A stretch of DNA of 64,000 nt from Mucilaginibacter_A sp041088075 (GTDB lineage: Bacteria > Bacteroidota > Bacteroidia > Sphingobacteriales > Sphingobacteriaceae): contig NZ_JBGCVY010000033.1 of NCBI RefSeq assembly GCF_041088075.1, positions 62,001-126,000 of the forward strand, given 5' to 3'. A program made the translations under genes and the position numbers. Of the stretch, positions 47,713-56,424 are shown one piece after another. The notes under the pieces were generated by a model. The model was not told the DNA's origin and ran no database searches. It was given only the letters and a program-made list of their open reading frames with translations. Each line of letters opens with the position of its first letter. Within the stretch, counting starts at the first letter, position 1.

Positions 47713-50148
47713 ATGCAGGAATTAGAAGTAACAAGCGCCTTTGATCAACTGGAAAAATCTGAACTGAGTTTTGACGACTTTAAGCAGATCGTGATCCGTG
47801 ATTACCGCATTGCCGTGGAAAGCAGGCAGGCCAGCATTTTGGGCCGAAAAGAAGCATTGACCGGGCGCGCCAAGTTTGGCATTTTTGGCGATGGAAAAGA
47901 AGTAGCGCAACTGGCCATGGCCAAAGCGTTTAGAAAAGGCGATTGGCGCGCGGGTTATTACCGCGACCAGACTTTTGCTTTTGCAACCGGAATTTCTAAC
48001 ATCACCGAGTTTTTTGCGCAGTTGTACGCCATTCCGGATGTAAAGCAGGAACCATCTTCGGCAGGAAGGCAAATGAACAGCCATTTTGCCACACGCTCCA
48101 TGAATGAAGACGGAACCTGGAAAAACTTGGTGGAAATGAAGAATTCTTCTGCCGATATTTCTACCACCGGCGGCCAAATGGCGCGGTTGATCGGTTTGGC
48201 CTGGGCATCCAAATTGTACCGCGAAAACAAAGACCTGGCCGCCATGGATTCCTTTTCCATCAACGGAAACGAAGTTGCTTTTGGCACCATCGGCAATGGT
48301 TCTACTTCCGAAGGTATTTTTTTTGAAGTAATCAACGCGGCAGGCGTAATGCAGGTGCCGATGACGGTTTCTGTTTGGGACGATGGTTACGCCATTTCTG
48401 TTCCCTCAAAATACCAGACGACCAAAGAAGACATTTCCGAAATTTTAAAAGGTTTTCAGCGTGATGAAAACGGCGAAGGTTTTGAAATATTTAAAGTGCC
48501 GGGCTGGGACTATCCGGGTTTGTGCGAAACCTACGAAAAAGCGGCCAATATTTGCCGTACGCAGCACGTTCCGGTATTGATCCACGTAACCGAACTGACA
48601 CAGCCGTTGGGCCATTCAACTTCCGGTTCGCACGAACGCTACAAAACCAAAGAGCGTTTGGCCTGGGAAAAAGAACACGATTGTTTGGCCAAAATGCGTT
48701 CCTGGATTTTGGATTCGGCCATTGCAAATGCAGCAGAATTGGACGAGTTGGAAGATGCGGCTAAAAAATACGTGCGCGAATGCCAGCGTGCGGCGTTAAA
48801 CAGTTTGCAGCAGGAAATTGAAGTGGAACGCAACCAAACCGCCAATGTGATCCGCGAACTGGTTCCGGTTTCTGCCGCAGGCGAAAAAATAGAAGGCTTG
48901 GTCAAACACATCAACACAACCACCGATTTAGGCCGAAAAGATGTCGTTTCAGCTTTGCGAAAAGCCTTGATGTTAACTGCTGGAGAAAGCAGCGTCGAAC
49001 GTACAAAATTGATGGAGTTGTACCATCAGGAAATGGAACAAAACGTTTTCCGTTACGATTCGCACCAGTTCAGCAATACAACAGAATCACCGTTAAAAGT
49101 TCCCGTCCAGCTTCCCGTTTACGAAGAAAACGCAAAAATGATTGACGGCCGGGAAATCCTGAATGCTTGTTTTACCGCTAATTTTTCCCGCGACCCGCGC
49201 ATTATTGCTTTTGGCGAAGATGTTGGCGCCATAGGCGATGTAAACCAGGGCTTTGCCGGTTTGCAGGAAAAATTCGGCCCGCTGCGCGTAACAGATACAG
49301 GAATCCGCGAAAGTACGATCGTTGGTCAGGGCATTGGTTTGGCTTTGCGTGGTTTAAGGCCGATTGCCGAAATCCAATATTTAGATTACCTGCCTTATGC
49401 CTTGAACGTGCTAATAGACGACTTAACAACCATGAGTTACCGTACTTTTGGCGGACAAATTGCGCCAGTGATTGTGCGTACCCGCGGCCACCGTTTGGAA
49501 GGGATTTGGCATTCCGGTTCGCCGATGGGTATGATCGTGAATGCGCTTCGCGGGATGCACATTTGTGTCCCTCGGAACATGACCCAAGCCGCAGGAATGT
49601 ACAATACGTTGCTTCGCGGAAACGAACCGGCTTTGGTGATCGAATGCCTGAACGGTTACCGTTTGAAAGAGAAATTGCCGACCAACGTTGGCGATTTTAC
49701 CGTTCCTTTAGGCAAAGCAGAAATCATCAAAGCAGGAACAGATTTAACCGTTGTTACATATGGTTCAACCTTAAACTTGGTTTATCAGGCAGCAACCGAA
49801 CTCGAAAAAATGGGCATTTCGGTAGAAATTGTAGATCCGCAAACGCTTTATCCTTTTGATTTGGACCAGCTTTGTGCTGCTTCCGTTAAAAAAACCAATA
49901 AACTGCTGGTGGTGGATGAAGACGTGCCAAGCGGTGCTTCAGCCTACATCTTGCAGCAAATCGTTGAAAAACAAAAAGCTTATTATTTTTTAGACAACCA
50001 GCCCAAAACTTTGACGGCCAAAGACCATCGTCCGCCTTACGGTTCGGATGGCGATTATTTTAGCAAACCTTCGGTAGATGATATCATCGAAACGGTTTAC
50101 GAGATGATGGGCGAAAGCAAACCTGCACAGTTTCCAAAGATTTATTGA
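47713..50148 (+). CDS. 2-oxoacid dehydrogenase E1, alpha and beta fused
   Basis: An 811-residue fusion. Residues 1 to ~400 are the E1 alpha half with the thiamine-diphosphate site (FGTIGNGSTSEGIFFEVINA, about 196-215); residues ~470 to 811 are the E1 beta half (DGREILNACFTANFSRDPRI, AFGEDVGAIGDVNQGF, GHRLEGIWHSGSPMG). This is the usual Bacteroidetes form of the branched-chain or pyruvate-type E1, making acyl groups for an E2 encoded elsewhere. The alpha half contains a near-match to the 12-mer (GAAAAGAAGCAT, 47846-47857). Stop overlaps the next hairpin. Confidence 0.92.
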   Translation: MQELEVTSAFDQLEKSELSFDDFKQIVIRDYRIAVESRQASILGRKEALTGRAKFGIFGDGKEVAQLAMAKAFRKGDWRAGYYRDQTFAFATGISNITEFFAQLYAIPDVKQEPSSAGRQMNSHFATRSMNEDGTWKNLVEMKNSSADISTTGGQMARLIGLAWASKLYRENKDLAAMDSFSINGNEVAFGTIGNGSTSEGIFFEVINAAGVMQVPMTVSVWDDGYAISVPSKYQTTKEDISEILKGFQRDENGEGFEIFKVPGWDYPGLCETYEKAANICRTQHVPVLIHVTELTQPLGHSTSGSHERYKTKERLAWEKEHDCLAKMRSWILDSAIANAAELDELEDAAKKYVRECQRAALNSLQQEIEVERNQTANVIRELVPVSAAGEKIEGLVKHINTTTDLGRKDVVSALRKALMLTAGESSVERTKLMELYHQEMEQNVFRYDSHQFSNTTESPLKVPVQLPVYEENAKMIDGREILNACFTANFSRDPRIIAFGEDVGAIGDVNQGFAGLQEKFGPLRVTDTGIRESTIVGQGIGLALRGLRPIAEIQYLDYLPYALNVLIDDLTTMSYRTFGGQIAPVIVRTRGHRLEGIWHSGSPMGMIVNALRGMHICVPRNMTQAAGMYNTLLRGNEPALVIECLNGYRLKEKLPTNVGDFTVPLGKAEIIKAGTDLTVVTYGSTLNLVYQAATELEKMGISVEIVDPQTLYPFDLDQLCAASVKKTNKLLVVDEDVPSGASAYILQQIVEKQKAYYFLDNQPKTLTAKDHRPPYGSDGDYFSKPSVDDIIETVYEMMGESKPAQFPKIY

Positions 50149-50177
50149 TGCTGTTTTTATCGACATAAAAACAGCAT
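50148..50177. repeat. 30-bp ACAG hairpin, GCAT form
   Basis: ATGCTGTTTTTA, spacer TCGACA, TAAAAACAGCAT. The first base is the last base of the E1 stop codon TGA, so it may act at the transcript end. Confidence 0.85.
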
Positions 50178-50220
50178 CGAAAATTTTTTCGTTTTAAAAA
50201 GAAAATATTTACTTTTGAAA

Positions 50221-50697
50221 ATGAAAGCAAGCAAGGAATATCAAGCGGTAGAAAACACGCCTTCGATCTTATCCGAACGAACGCAGGAAGCTTTAACGTT
50301 AATCAAACCTTACGAAAAGCTTTTCACTTCGCCCAAGGCAAAACACGATGCCATCAAAAAAGGCTTGGAACCGAAAGCCATACAGGATTTGATTGAAATT
50401 GCAGGCGTTACGCAAACGGATGCCGCGCATATTCTAGATTTAACCGAACCAACTTTAAGAAAATACATCAAAACCGGCAAAGAACTGAACACCGGTTTAA
50501 GCGAACATTTGCTCCAACTTTTTGAATTGTTTGACAAAGGCATGGACACGTTCGGTTCGTTGGAAGAATTTAAAAACTGGTTGCCACACCACAATATCGG
50601 TATCAATGCCGTCCCGATGGAGTTGCTGGATACGCTGACCGGCATCAATATGGTTAAAAGCGAACTGATTCGCATTGATTATGGCGTAACTGCTTAA
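50221..50697 (+). CDS. Xre/MbcA/ParS-family antitoxin
   Basis: A 158-residue antitoxin. The central helix-turn-helix region (GLEPKAIQDLIEIAGVTQTD, AAHILDLTEPTLRKYIKTGK) is followed by the DUF2384 toxin-binding segment DTFGSLEEFKNWLPHHNIGI and a C-terminus that would plug the toxin active site. ATG at 50221 is used. The RES toxin follows after 9 bases. Expected to repress its own promoter. Confidence 0.9.
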   Translation: MKASKEYQAVENTPSILSERTQEALTLIKPYEKLFTSPKAKHDAIKKGLEPKAIQDLIEIAGVTQTDAAHILDLTEPTLRKYIKTGKELNTGLSEHLLQLFELFDKGMDTFGSLEEFKNWLPHHNIGINAVPMELLDTLTGINMVKSELIRIDYGVTA

Positions 50698-50706
50698 CGC
50701 TTTTCG

Positions 50707-51171
50707 ATGTTTGTTTACCGGATCAGCCAGACCAAATACGCTAACAGTTTAACCGCTTCCGGCATTGATGGCCGCTGGAATCCGCTTCATCAAAAAATGA
50801 TTTACACGGCCAGTTCTGTTGCTTTGGCTTGCTTGGAAAACCTGGCGCACAAAAGCGGCACTTCTTTGGCAGCCGGAAATTTCTCTTTGTCTGTTATTGA
50901 TATTGCTGATTTAAAGATCGAGGAAGTAAGGAGCGGGGACTTAACAAGCGTTCATCCAAACTGGCAATCGGTAGAGCAATATCCTTTCACCCAAAAATTG
51001 GGAAACGATTGGTTAAAGGCCAATACGGCTGCTGTTTTAAAAGTTCCTTCTGCGATTATTGATTTGGAATATAATTATTTGATTAATCCAAACCATGCTT
51101 CTTTTATCAGTATAAAAATTGCATCGATTAAGCGGTTTAGATTTGATGCAAGGTTGAAAGGGAGTTTGTAG
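50707..51171 (+). CDS. RES-domain NAD+ phosphorylase toxin
   Basis: A 154-residue RES toxin, which in characterised members degrades NAD+. FVYRISQTKYANSLTASGID gives the RES-motif arginine, GRWNPLHQKMIYTASSVALA the Tyr/Ser pair and CLENLAH the glutamate. The 12-mer ATGCTTCTTTTA (51095-51106) is inside the 3' part, read as HASFISIKIAS, and its A/T partner box follows in frame. Paired with the antitoxin directly upstream. Confidence 0.9.
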   Translation: MFVYRISQTKYANSLTASGIDGRWNPLHQKMIYTASSVALACLENLAHKSGTSLAAGNFSLSVIDIADLKIEEVRSGDLTSVHPNWQSVEQYPFTQKLGNDWLKANTAAVLKVPSAIIDLEYNYLINPNHASFISIKIASIKRFRFDARLKGSL

Positions 51172-51181
51172 TTTTTACTAC

Positions 51182-51625
51182 TTACCTTATAATTACGTCA
51201 ATGCTGCTAAAAGAAATACCTAAAAAACCCTTCCATGGCTCTATTATATAGTTCATTGTTTCAATAGAATCTAAATTTCCAACTTTCATTATATCTTTAA
51301 GGTTATCGTAAGGTACATCTGAATGAATGGATAAGCGATGTATTCTGCGGGTATGAGGATCAAAATCTATTAGTAAATGTTGCCCGTTTTTGTGGTAATG
51401 ATTCGTATAACCATCTACACTATGACGAGAAGGATCAGGAGAAGTATCGTCAGATTTACCTAAAACTTTACGTACCTGATCAATATTCTTTCCAATTAAC
51501 GAAGGAACATCAAATGTAACTTGAGGTGGTTTTGGTTCTTTAAAATCACAACTTGTACAAATCAAAAGTAAAATGTACAAGATATACATAACTGGTTTTA
51601 AGCTGTTAAATTCAATATTCATCAT
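51182..51625 (-). CDS. Hypothetical lipoprotein
   Basis: A 147-residue protein with a lipoprotein signal (KPVMYILYILLLICTSC, lipobox LICTSC near residue 26). The mature part opens VTFDVPSLIGKNIDQVRKVL, a pattern resembling small outer-membrane assembly lipoproteins, then GYTNHYHKNGQHLLIDFDPH. A/T-rich relative to neighbours. It is convergent with the RES toxin with a 10-base gap and shares a loose opening motif with the secreted protein at 39523. Function unknown. Confidence 0.6.
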   Translation of the reverse strand: MMNIEFNSLKPVMYILYILLLICTSCDFKEPKPPQVTFDVPSLIGKNIDQVRKVLGKSDDTSPDPSRHSVDGYTNHYHKNGQHLLIDFDPHTRRIHRLSIHSDVPYDNLKDIMKVGNLDSIETMNYIIEPWKGFLGISFSSIDVIIR

Positions 51626-51706
51626 ATTTCTTTTTGTTGGACTTGTAATTCCATTCTTTATACGGAGAATATCAACTATTGAATTTACAATTGAATAAAA
51701 AATTAG

Positions 51707-51750
51707 ATGCTTCTTTTAGCACACTAATTTTTACCTGATAAAAGAAGCAT
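51707..51750. repeat. 44-bp palindromic element (copy 1)
   Basis: ATGCTTCTTTTAGCACAC then TAATTTTTACCTGA and TAAAAGAAGCAT. Twelve-base ends, 20-base middle. Its twin is at 51889-51932. Confidence 0.85.
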
Positions 51751-51770
51751 TAACTCTTAAAATAAAAAAA

Positions 51771-51853
51771 ACGCTTTAAAGCTGATAATGTGGTACGTCT
51801 TAAATAGAAATTTATTTGCGTATTCGCACGAAATGGACACAGCTTTAAAGCGT
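51771..51853. repeat. Inverted repeat ACGCTTTAAAGCTG
   Basis: Perfect 14-base arms (51771-51784 and 51840-51853) around a 55-base A/T-rich middle, lying exactly between the twin 44-bp elements. Confidence 0.8.
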
Positions 51854-51888
51854 ATAACAAAGATTCTAATTTGTAAAATGTAAACCAA

Positions 51889-51932
51889 ATGCTTCTTTTA
51901 ACACACCAATTTTTACCCGATAAAAGAAGCAT
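51889..51932. repeat. 44-bp palindromic element (copy 2)
   Basis: ATGCTTCTTTTAACACAC with CAATTTTTACCCGA and TAAAAGAAGCAT, 4 bases after the aroC stop on the minus strand. Confidence 0.85.
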
Positions 51933-51936
51933 CAAC

Positions 51937-53028
51937 CTACAACTTCGCACTCAAATTCCGTAACCATAAATCCGCCAAAACCAACGCAGCCATCGCTTCC
52001 ACAATCGGCACGGCGCGCGGCACTACGCAAGGATCGTGGCGGCCTTTGCCTTTTATTTCGGCCGGGTTTCCGGCGGCATCAATCGTTTCCTGGTTTTGCA
52101 TAATGGTGGCCACAGGTTTAAAAGCCACCTTAAAAGTAATCGGCATCCCGTTGCTGATGCCGCCCTGGATGCCACCAGAATTATTGGTCAAAGTCTGCAC
52201 GTTTCCGGCTTCATCTTTTCTGAAAATATCGTTATGTTCCGATCCCAGCATTTCACTTCCGGCAAAACCGGAACCATATTCAAAACCATGAACGGCATTG
52301 ATGGAAAGCACGGCTTTGCCCAAATCAGCATGGAGTTTATCAAAAACAGGTTCGCCTAAACCAACCGGGCAATTCAGAATCGTACAACTGATTTTCCCGC
52401 CAACGGTATCGCCTTTTTTGCGGACGTCATCAATATGATCAATCATTTGCGCGGCCGTTTCCGGGTCGGCACAACGAACGATGTTTTCTTCTCGGACGCG
52501 CAAAAAGTCTTGCGCGTTTTCGATTTTTACTTCCGGTGCGTTCATTTTTCCAACGCTGGTTACCGAAGCTAAAATTTCAATTCCTTGTGTTTGCAGCAGC
52601 AGTTTTGCTACGGCTCCGGCTGCTACACGCGCGGCAGTTTCGCGGGCAGAAGAACGGCCGCCGCCACGATGATCACGCAAGCCATACTTCGTTTGATAGG
52701 TAAAATCTGCGTGCGAAGGCCGGAAAGTATCGGTGTTATGCGCATAATCTTTCGAGCGTTGATCTTCATTCGGGATTAGCATCGCAATTGGTGTTCCGGT
52801 TGATCTGCCTTCAAAAACACCGGAAAGAATTTGCACCGTATCGCTTTCTTTGCGCTGCGTGGTGATTTTGGATTGTCCGGGTTTGCGCTTGTCTAATTCC
52901 GACTGGATAAACTCCAAATCAATCGCCAAACCAGCCGGACAACCATCAATGATAACGCCGATGGCCACGCCATGCGATTCGCCAAAAGTGGTGATGCGGA
53001 ATGCTTGTCCGAAAGTATTGCCTGCCAT
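51937..53028 (-). CDS. aroC: Chorismate synthase
   Basis: A 363-residue enzyme making chorismate from EPSP with reduced FMN. ATG at 53028 (AGNTFGQAFRITTFGESHG) is chosen; a longer frame overlaps aroA. GIDG-equivalent GVIIDGCPAGLAIDLEFIQS, RPSHADFTYQTKYGLRDHRG and GGRSSARETAARVAAGAVAK are the PROSITE-type blocks. One base separates it from aroA, so it is last in the pheA-aroG-aroA-aroC operon and should share the phenylalanine attenuator. Confidence 0.96.
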   Translation of the reverse strand: MAGNTFGQAFRITTFGESHGVAIGVIIDGCPAGLAIDLEFIQSELDKRKPGQSKITTQRKESDTVQILSGVFEGRSTGTPIAMLIPNEDQRSKDYAHNTDTFRPSHADFTYQTKYGLRDHRGGGRSSARETAARVAAGAVAKLLLQTQGIEILASVTSVGKMNAPEVKIENAQDFLRVREENIVRCADPETAAQMIDHIDDVRKKGDTVGGKISCTILNCPVGLGEPVFDKLHADLGKAVLSINAVHGFEYGSGFAGSEMLGSEHNDIFRKDEAGNVQTLTNNSGGIQGGISNGMPITFKVAFKPVATIMQNQETIDAAGNPAEIKGKGRHDPCVVPRAVPIVEAMAALVLADLWLRNLSAKL

Positions 53029-53029
53029 T

Positions 53030-54352
53030 TTATATTTTTTTGTGTAGGGGCGATTCAAGAATCGCCCCTACGCTAAATCCAGCCGTTTCCAAATCATCCC
53101 AAAAACCCGGATACGATTTTTCAACAACTTTAAAATCTTCAATCTCAACTTCCGGTACGATCAAAGCCAGTGGTGCAAAAGCCATAGCCATGCGGTGGTC
53201 TTCGTAAGTATGGATGAAAAGTTTTTCGGGAATGCTTCTTTTAGCACAGTTTAATTTGTAAACCTGGCCTTTTTCAATCAGCTCGACACCGATTTTAGCC
53301 AATTCGTTTTGCAGTGCTTTTACGCGGTCGGTTTCTTTGATCTTTAACGTTTCCAGGCCGGTAAAAGAAGCATCGTGGCCCAAAGCTGCACAAACCACGA
53401 TAACCGTTTGCGCCAGATCCGGACAGGTTTTAAAATCAAAAATTTTACGGACTACGGTTTTTGGTTCTTTCTTCAGCCAAACGCCACTGTTTTTAAACTG
53501 CGACGTGATGCCAAAATTTGCCATAATTTCTGTGATCACACTATCGCCTTGTAAGCTGTAGGCCGTTAAACCCGGGAGGACAATCTCTGCCTGATCACAC
53601 AAAGCCGCAATGGCGTACCAGTAAGAAGCCGCGCTCCAATCCGGTTCCACATAAATTGTTGCAGGTTGAAAAGGTTGGTTTTGAATGGAGATAACACTAC
53701 CGTTCCATTGATGTTGAATGCCGCATTGCTGCAACATCGAAAGCGTCATTTCCACATAAGGTTTCGACGTTAATTCTCCTTCAATATGTAAGTTTAAACC
53801 TAACGGCAATTGTGAAGCAATCAACAACAAAGCGGTAATGTATTGGCTGCTGATATCGCCTTTGATTGAAATTTCTGCCGTTTGCTGTTCAAACCCGCAG
53901 GTTATTTTGATGGGCGGGAAACCTTCTTTTTCTTCGTAAGCAATCTCCGCGCCTAACGTTCGCAATGCATCAACCAGAATACCGATTGGGCGTTGTTTCA
54001 TGCGTTCCGTTCCCGTCAAAACCACCTGATGCTGTTTTTGCAAGGTAAAAAATGCCGTTAAAAAACGCATGGCTGTACCTGCGGGGCCGATATTGATTTC
54101 GGGTGCGACGAGCGAGGTGCGAGGTGCGAGGACTTGTCCTGTTTCCCGCTCTCCGCTCTCTGGTCTCCGCTCCAAAACTCCCGCCAGCGTAACCGTATCT
54201 GCTGCTTCCGATAAATTTTCGACCTTAACCTTTCCTTTGCTTAATGCGGCAATCACCAAAGCGCGGTTGCATTCGCTTTTAGAACCCGTCAGTTTGATCG
54301 TGGTGTTAACCGTTCGGTCGGGCTTGCTTAAAATCAAATTTCCAGCTTCCAT
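53030..54352 (-). CDS. aroA: 3-phosphoshikimate 1-carboxyvinyltransferase (EPSP synthase) with repeat-derived insert and tail
   Basis: A 440-residue EPSP synthase (PEP plus shikimate-3-phosphate). KLTGSKSECNRALVIAALS, NIGPAGTAMRFLTAFF and KETDRVKALQNELAKIGVE are diagnostic. Two oddities: an insert of about 20 residues after TVTLAGVLE (ERRPESGERETGQVLAPRTS), encoded by GCGAGGTGCGAGGTGCGAGG-type low-complexity DNA, and a tail SVGAILESPLHKKI encoded by a perfect 28-bp palindrome (53044-53071). Two 12-mers face each other inside (53232-53243, AKRSIP; 53362-53373, DASFTG). The active-site blocks are intact, so it is probably functional. Confidence 0.93.
   Translation of the reverse strand: MEAGNLILSKPDRTVNTTIKLTGSKSECNRALVIAALSKGKVKVENLSEAADTVTLAGVLERRPESGERETGQVLAPRTSLVAPEINIGPAGTAMRFLTAFFTLQKQHQVVLTGTERMKQRPIGILVDALRTLGAEIAYEEKEGFPPIKITCGFEQQTAEISIKGDISSQYITALLLIASQLPLGLNLHIEGELTSKPYVEMTLSMLQQCGIQHQWNGSVISIQNQPFQPATIYVEPDWSAASYWYAIAALCDQAEIVLPGLTAYSLQGDSVITEIMANFGITSQFKNSGVWLKKEPKTVVRKIFDFKTCPDLAQTVIVVCAALGHDASFTGLETLKIKETDRVKALQNELAKIGVELIEKGQVYKLNCAKRSIPEKLFIHTYEDHRMAMAFAPLALIVPEVEIEDFKVVEKSYPGFWDDLETAGFSVGAILESPLHKKI
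53044..53071. repeat. Perfect 28-bp palindrome at the aroA-aroC junction
   Basis: GTAGGGGCGATTC, two bases, GAATCGCCCCTAC. It encodes the last residues of aroA and lies 16 bases before the aroC start, where a hairpin could affect aroC translation. Confidence 0.9.
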
Positions 54353-55459
54353 TTAAGCTTCGGCAACCGTGGTGTGGTTCATAATTTCGGTTTGCTTGCG
54401 GATGGATTCGTGGTGCATCAGTTCCAGCAATTTCTCGGTAAAATCGGTGCTTAGTTTTAAAGCTTTGGCGTAAGAAGTGCGTTTGTGCAAAATCTCGTCC
54501 CAACGGTTTACCTGCAAAATGGTAACGTTGTTGTCTCTTTTGTATGCGCCAATTTTTTCGACAACCTGCATCCTTTCGGCCATTTTAGAAATGATTTGAT
54601 CGTCAATCTTATCAATCTGGGCACGCAATTCGGCCATTTTATCTTTTACGGCCGCATCTTTTACTTCCGGTTTGCGTTGTGTTAAATGATCCATCAAATC
54701 ACTTAAAGCAGATGGCGTTAACTGCTGTTTGGCATCCGTCCAGGCAACAGAAGGATCTAAGTGCGATTCAATCATCAAACCCTGCATATCCATATCCAAC
54801 GCTTTTTGCGCGATGTAAGGGATCAGTTCGCGGTTGCCGCAAATATGGCTCGGGTCGTTAATCATTGGTAATTCCGGCGCTAAGGTTTTCAGGCTAATGG
54901 CCAAATCCCAGTGCGGTTCGTTGCGGAAAGCGGTTTTTTCAAAAGAAGAAAACCCGCGATGAATAGCAGCCAGTTTGGTAATTCCGGCTGCATTAATCCG
55001 TTCCAAAGCGCCGATCCACAAAGACAAATCAGGGTTTACCGGATTTTTAACCATCACCGGCACGTCAACGCCTTTTAAAGCATCCGCAATTTCCTGCACG
55101 GTAAACGGGTTAACGGTAGAACGCGCACCGATCCATAAAATATCAACGCCCGCAGCCAAAGCTTCTTCCACGTGTTTGGCGTTGGCCACTTCCACCGCCG
55201 TTGGCAAACCGGTTTCTGCTTTGGCGCGTTTCAGCCATTCCAAACCAATGCTTCCGATACCTTCAAACTCGCCGGGGCGTGTCCGTGGTTTCCAGATGCC
55301 GGCGCGCAAAACGCTTGCTTTTCCGGTTTTGGCAATTAAATGTGCCGTTGCAACCAGTTGTTCTTCGGTTTCGGCACTGCACGGGCCGGCAATGAGTAAA
55401 GGCTCGTGGCCGATTTTCATCCACGAACTAAGCGGTTGTATTTTAAGATCGAGTTTCAT
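54353..55459 (-). CDS. DAHP synthase fused to chorismate mutase (type II)
   Basis: A 368-residue bifunctional enzyme. Residues 1 to ~260 are a KdsA/AroF-type DAHP synthase (PLLIAGPCSAETEEQLVATA, RAGIWKPRTRPGEFEG, MVKNPVNPDLSLWIGA, DPSHICGNRELIPYIA). After residue ~270 comes an AroQ chorismate mutase (LRAQIDKIDDQIISKMAERM, KIGAYKRDNNVTILQ). It catalyses the first step to chorismate and the first step toward Phe/Tyr. ATG at 55459 is used; upstream reading crosses intergenic sequence. aroA follows directly, its start codon adjoining the stop. Confidence 0.95.
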   Translation of the reverse strand: MKLDLKIQPLSSWMKIGHEPLLIAGPCSAETEEQLVATAHLIAKTGKASVLRAGIWKPRTRPGEFEGIGSIGLEWLKRAKAETGLPTAVEVANAKHVEEALAAGVDILWIGARSTVNPFTVQEIADALKGVDVPVMVKNPVNPDLSLWIGALERINAAGITKLAAIHRGFSSFEKTAFRNEPHWDLAISLKTLAPELPMINDPSHICGNRELIPYIAQKALDMDMQGLMIESHLDPSVAWTDAKQQLTPSALSDLMDHLTQRKPEVKDAAVKDKMAELRAQIDKIDDQIISKMAERMQVVEKIGAYKRDNNVTILQVNRWDEILHKRTSYAKALKLSTDFTEKLLELMHHESIRKQTEIMNHTTVAEA

Positions 55460-55501
55460 AATGATGGAGATTTGAGATGGAGTTTGATGAAATTTATGTG
55501 C

Positions 55502-55513
55502 TAAAAGAAGTAT
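55502..55513 (+). repeat. Sister 12-mer in the pheA-aroG gap
   Basis: TAAAAGAAGTAT ends one base before the pheA stop codon (plus-strand position 55515), inside the 55-base gap of the operon. Confidence 0.7.
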
Positions 55514-55514
55514 G

Positions 55515-56345
55515 TCAGATTTTGTCGTTTTTGCGGTACTCACCCAAAATGTTAAAGTTGTGCGCATGTTTCAGCACTTTTTTAATGGCCGAATCGTATT
55601 GCGAGGCCTGCTGCCATTCTACATCGGCGTAAAAATTATACTCGTTTGGTTTGCCCAAAACCGGCATTGATTGTATTTTGCTGAGGTTCACTTCGTGCTC
55701 GGCAAAAATATTCAGCACTTTGGCCAGCGACCCAACTTCATTCCCGGCCTGAAAACACAAAGAAGCTTTGTTGGGATTGGCAACCGCGCCGTTTTGTTTA
55801 TCGGCCAGGATTAAAAAACGGGTAAAATTTTTTTTGTTGGATTCGATGCGTTTTTCGAGCGCGTTCAACTCGTATAATTCAGCCGCCATGGTGTTGGCGA
55901 TGGCAACGGTGTCCAACAGTTTTTCATCGCGGACACGTTTGGCGCAAGCGGCCGTATCGGTACTTTCGATCACTTTAATCTGCGGATATTCTTCCATAAA
56001 GTCCACACATTGGCGCAATGCAATCGGGTGCGAAATGGCATATTTTACATCTTCAAACTTAACGCCCGGATAAGCCAGCAAATGTAATTGGATGCGCAAT
56101 GAAACCTCGCCAACCACCGGGAAATTGTAGTTCATCATCAGCGAATAGTTGGGCAGCAAACTGCCGGCAATGCTGTTTTCGATGGCCATCACCACGTAAT
56201 CGGCTTCTTTGCGGTTCAGAGCCTCAAATGTTTGCTTAAACGAAGTACATTCTACCAGTTCAATGTTTTCGCCAAAAAACTTAACGGCCGCTTCCTGGTG
56301 GAAAGAAGCTTTGATCCCTTGTATGGCAACGCGTGGTTTGTTCAT
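55515..56345 (-). CDS. pheA: Prephenate dehydratase
   Basis: A 276-residue enzyme converting prephenate to phenylpyruvate. The catalytic domain has VAIQGIKASFHQEAAVKFFG, the threonine region in VIESTDTAACAKRVRDEKLL and NFTRFLILAD; the C-terminal ACT domain (ASLCFQAGNEVGSLAKVLNI, LSKIQSMPVLGKPNEYNFYA) should bind phenylalanine for feedback inhibition. ATG at 56345. It is first in the operon pheA, aroG-CM, aroA, aroC. An ACAG-type 12-mer (56344-56355) overlaps its start codon, and upstream is a phenylalanine leader with attenuator. Usual Bacteroidetes partners tyrA and an aminotransferase are not here. Confidence 0.95.
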   Translation of the reverse strand: MNKPRVAIQGIKASFHQEAAVKFFGENIELVECTSFKQTFEALNRKEADYVVMAIENSIAGSLLPNYSLMMNYNFPVVGEVSLRIQLHLLAYPGVKFEDVKYAISHPIALRQCVDFMEEYPQIKVIESTDTAACAKRVRDEKLLDTVAIANTMAAELYELNALEKRIESNKKNFTRFLILADKQNGAVANPNKASLCFQAGNEVGSLAKVLNIFAEHEVNLSKIQSMPVLGKPNEYNFYADVEWQQASQYDSAIKKVLKHAHNFNILGEYRKNDKI

Positions 56346-56361
56346 GCTGTTTTTACAATGC

Positions 56362-56393
56362 AAAAAGTCCCGGCTTTTTGGCCGGGACTTTTT
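56362..56393 (-). terminator. Attenuator terminator in the pheA leader
   Basis: On the minus strand AAAAAGTCCCGGC, a six-base loop, and GCCGGGACTTTTT: a 13-bp stem ending in a U-run, 16 bases before the pheA start. Its first-transcribed arm (CCCGGCC, plus-strand 56380-56386) is exactly complementary to GGCCGGG at the end of the leader peptide gene, which allows an alternative antiterminator. Confidence 0.9.
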
Positions 56394-56424
56394 GATATTT
56401 TGTTTCTTTATGAAGATTTACATA

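Noticed and set aside
47713..50148. Frameshift or misassembly joining two E1 genes
   Set aside because: Alpha/beta fused E1 proteins of about this length are normal in Bacteroidetes and the frame is continuous.
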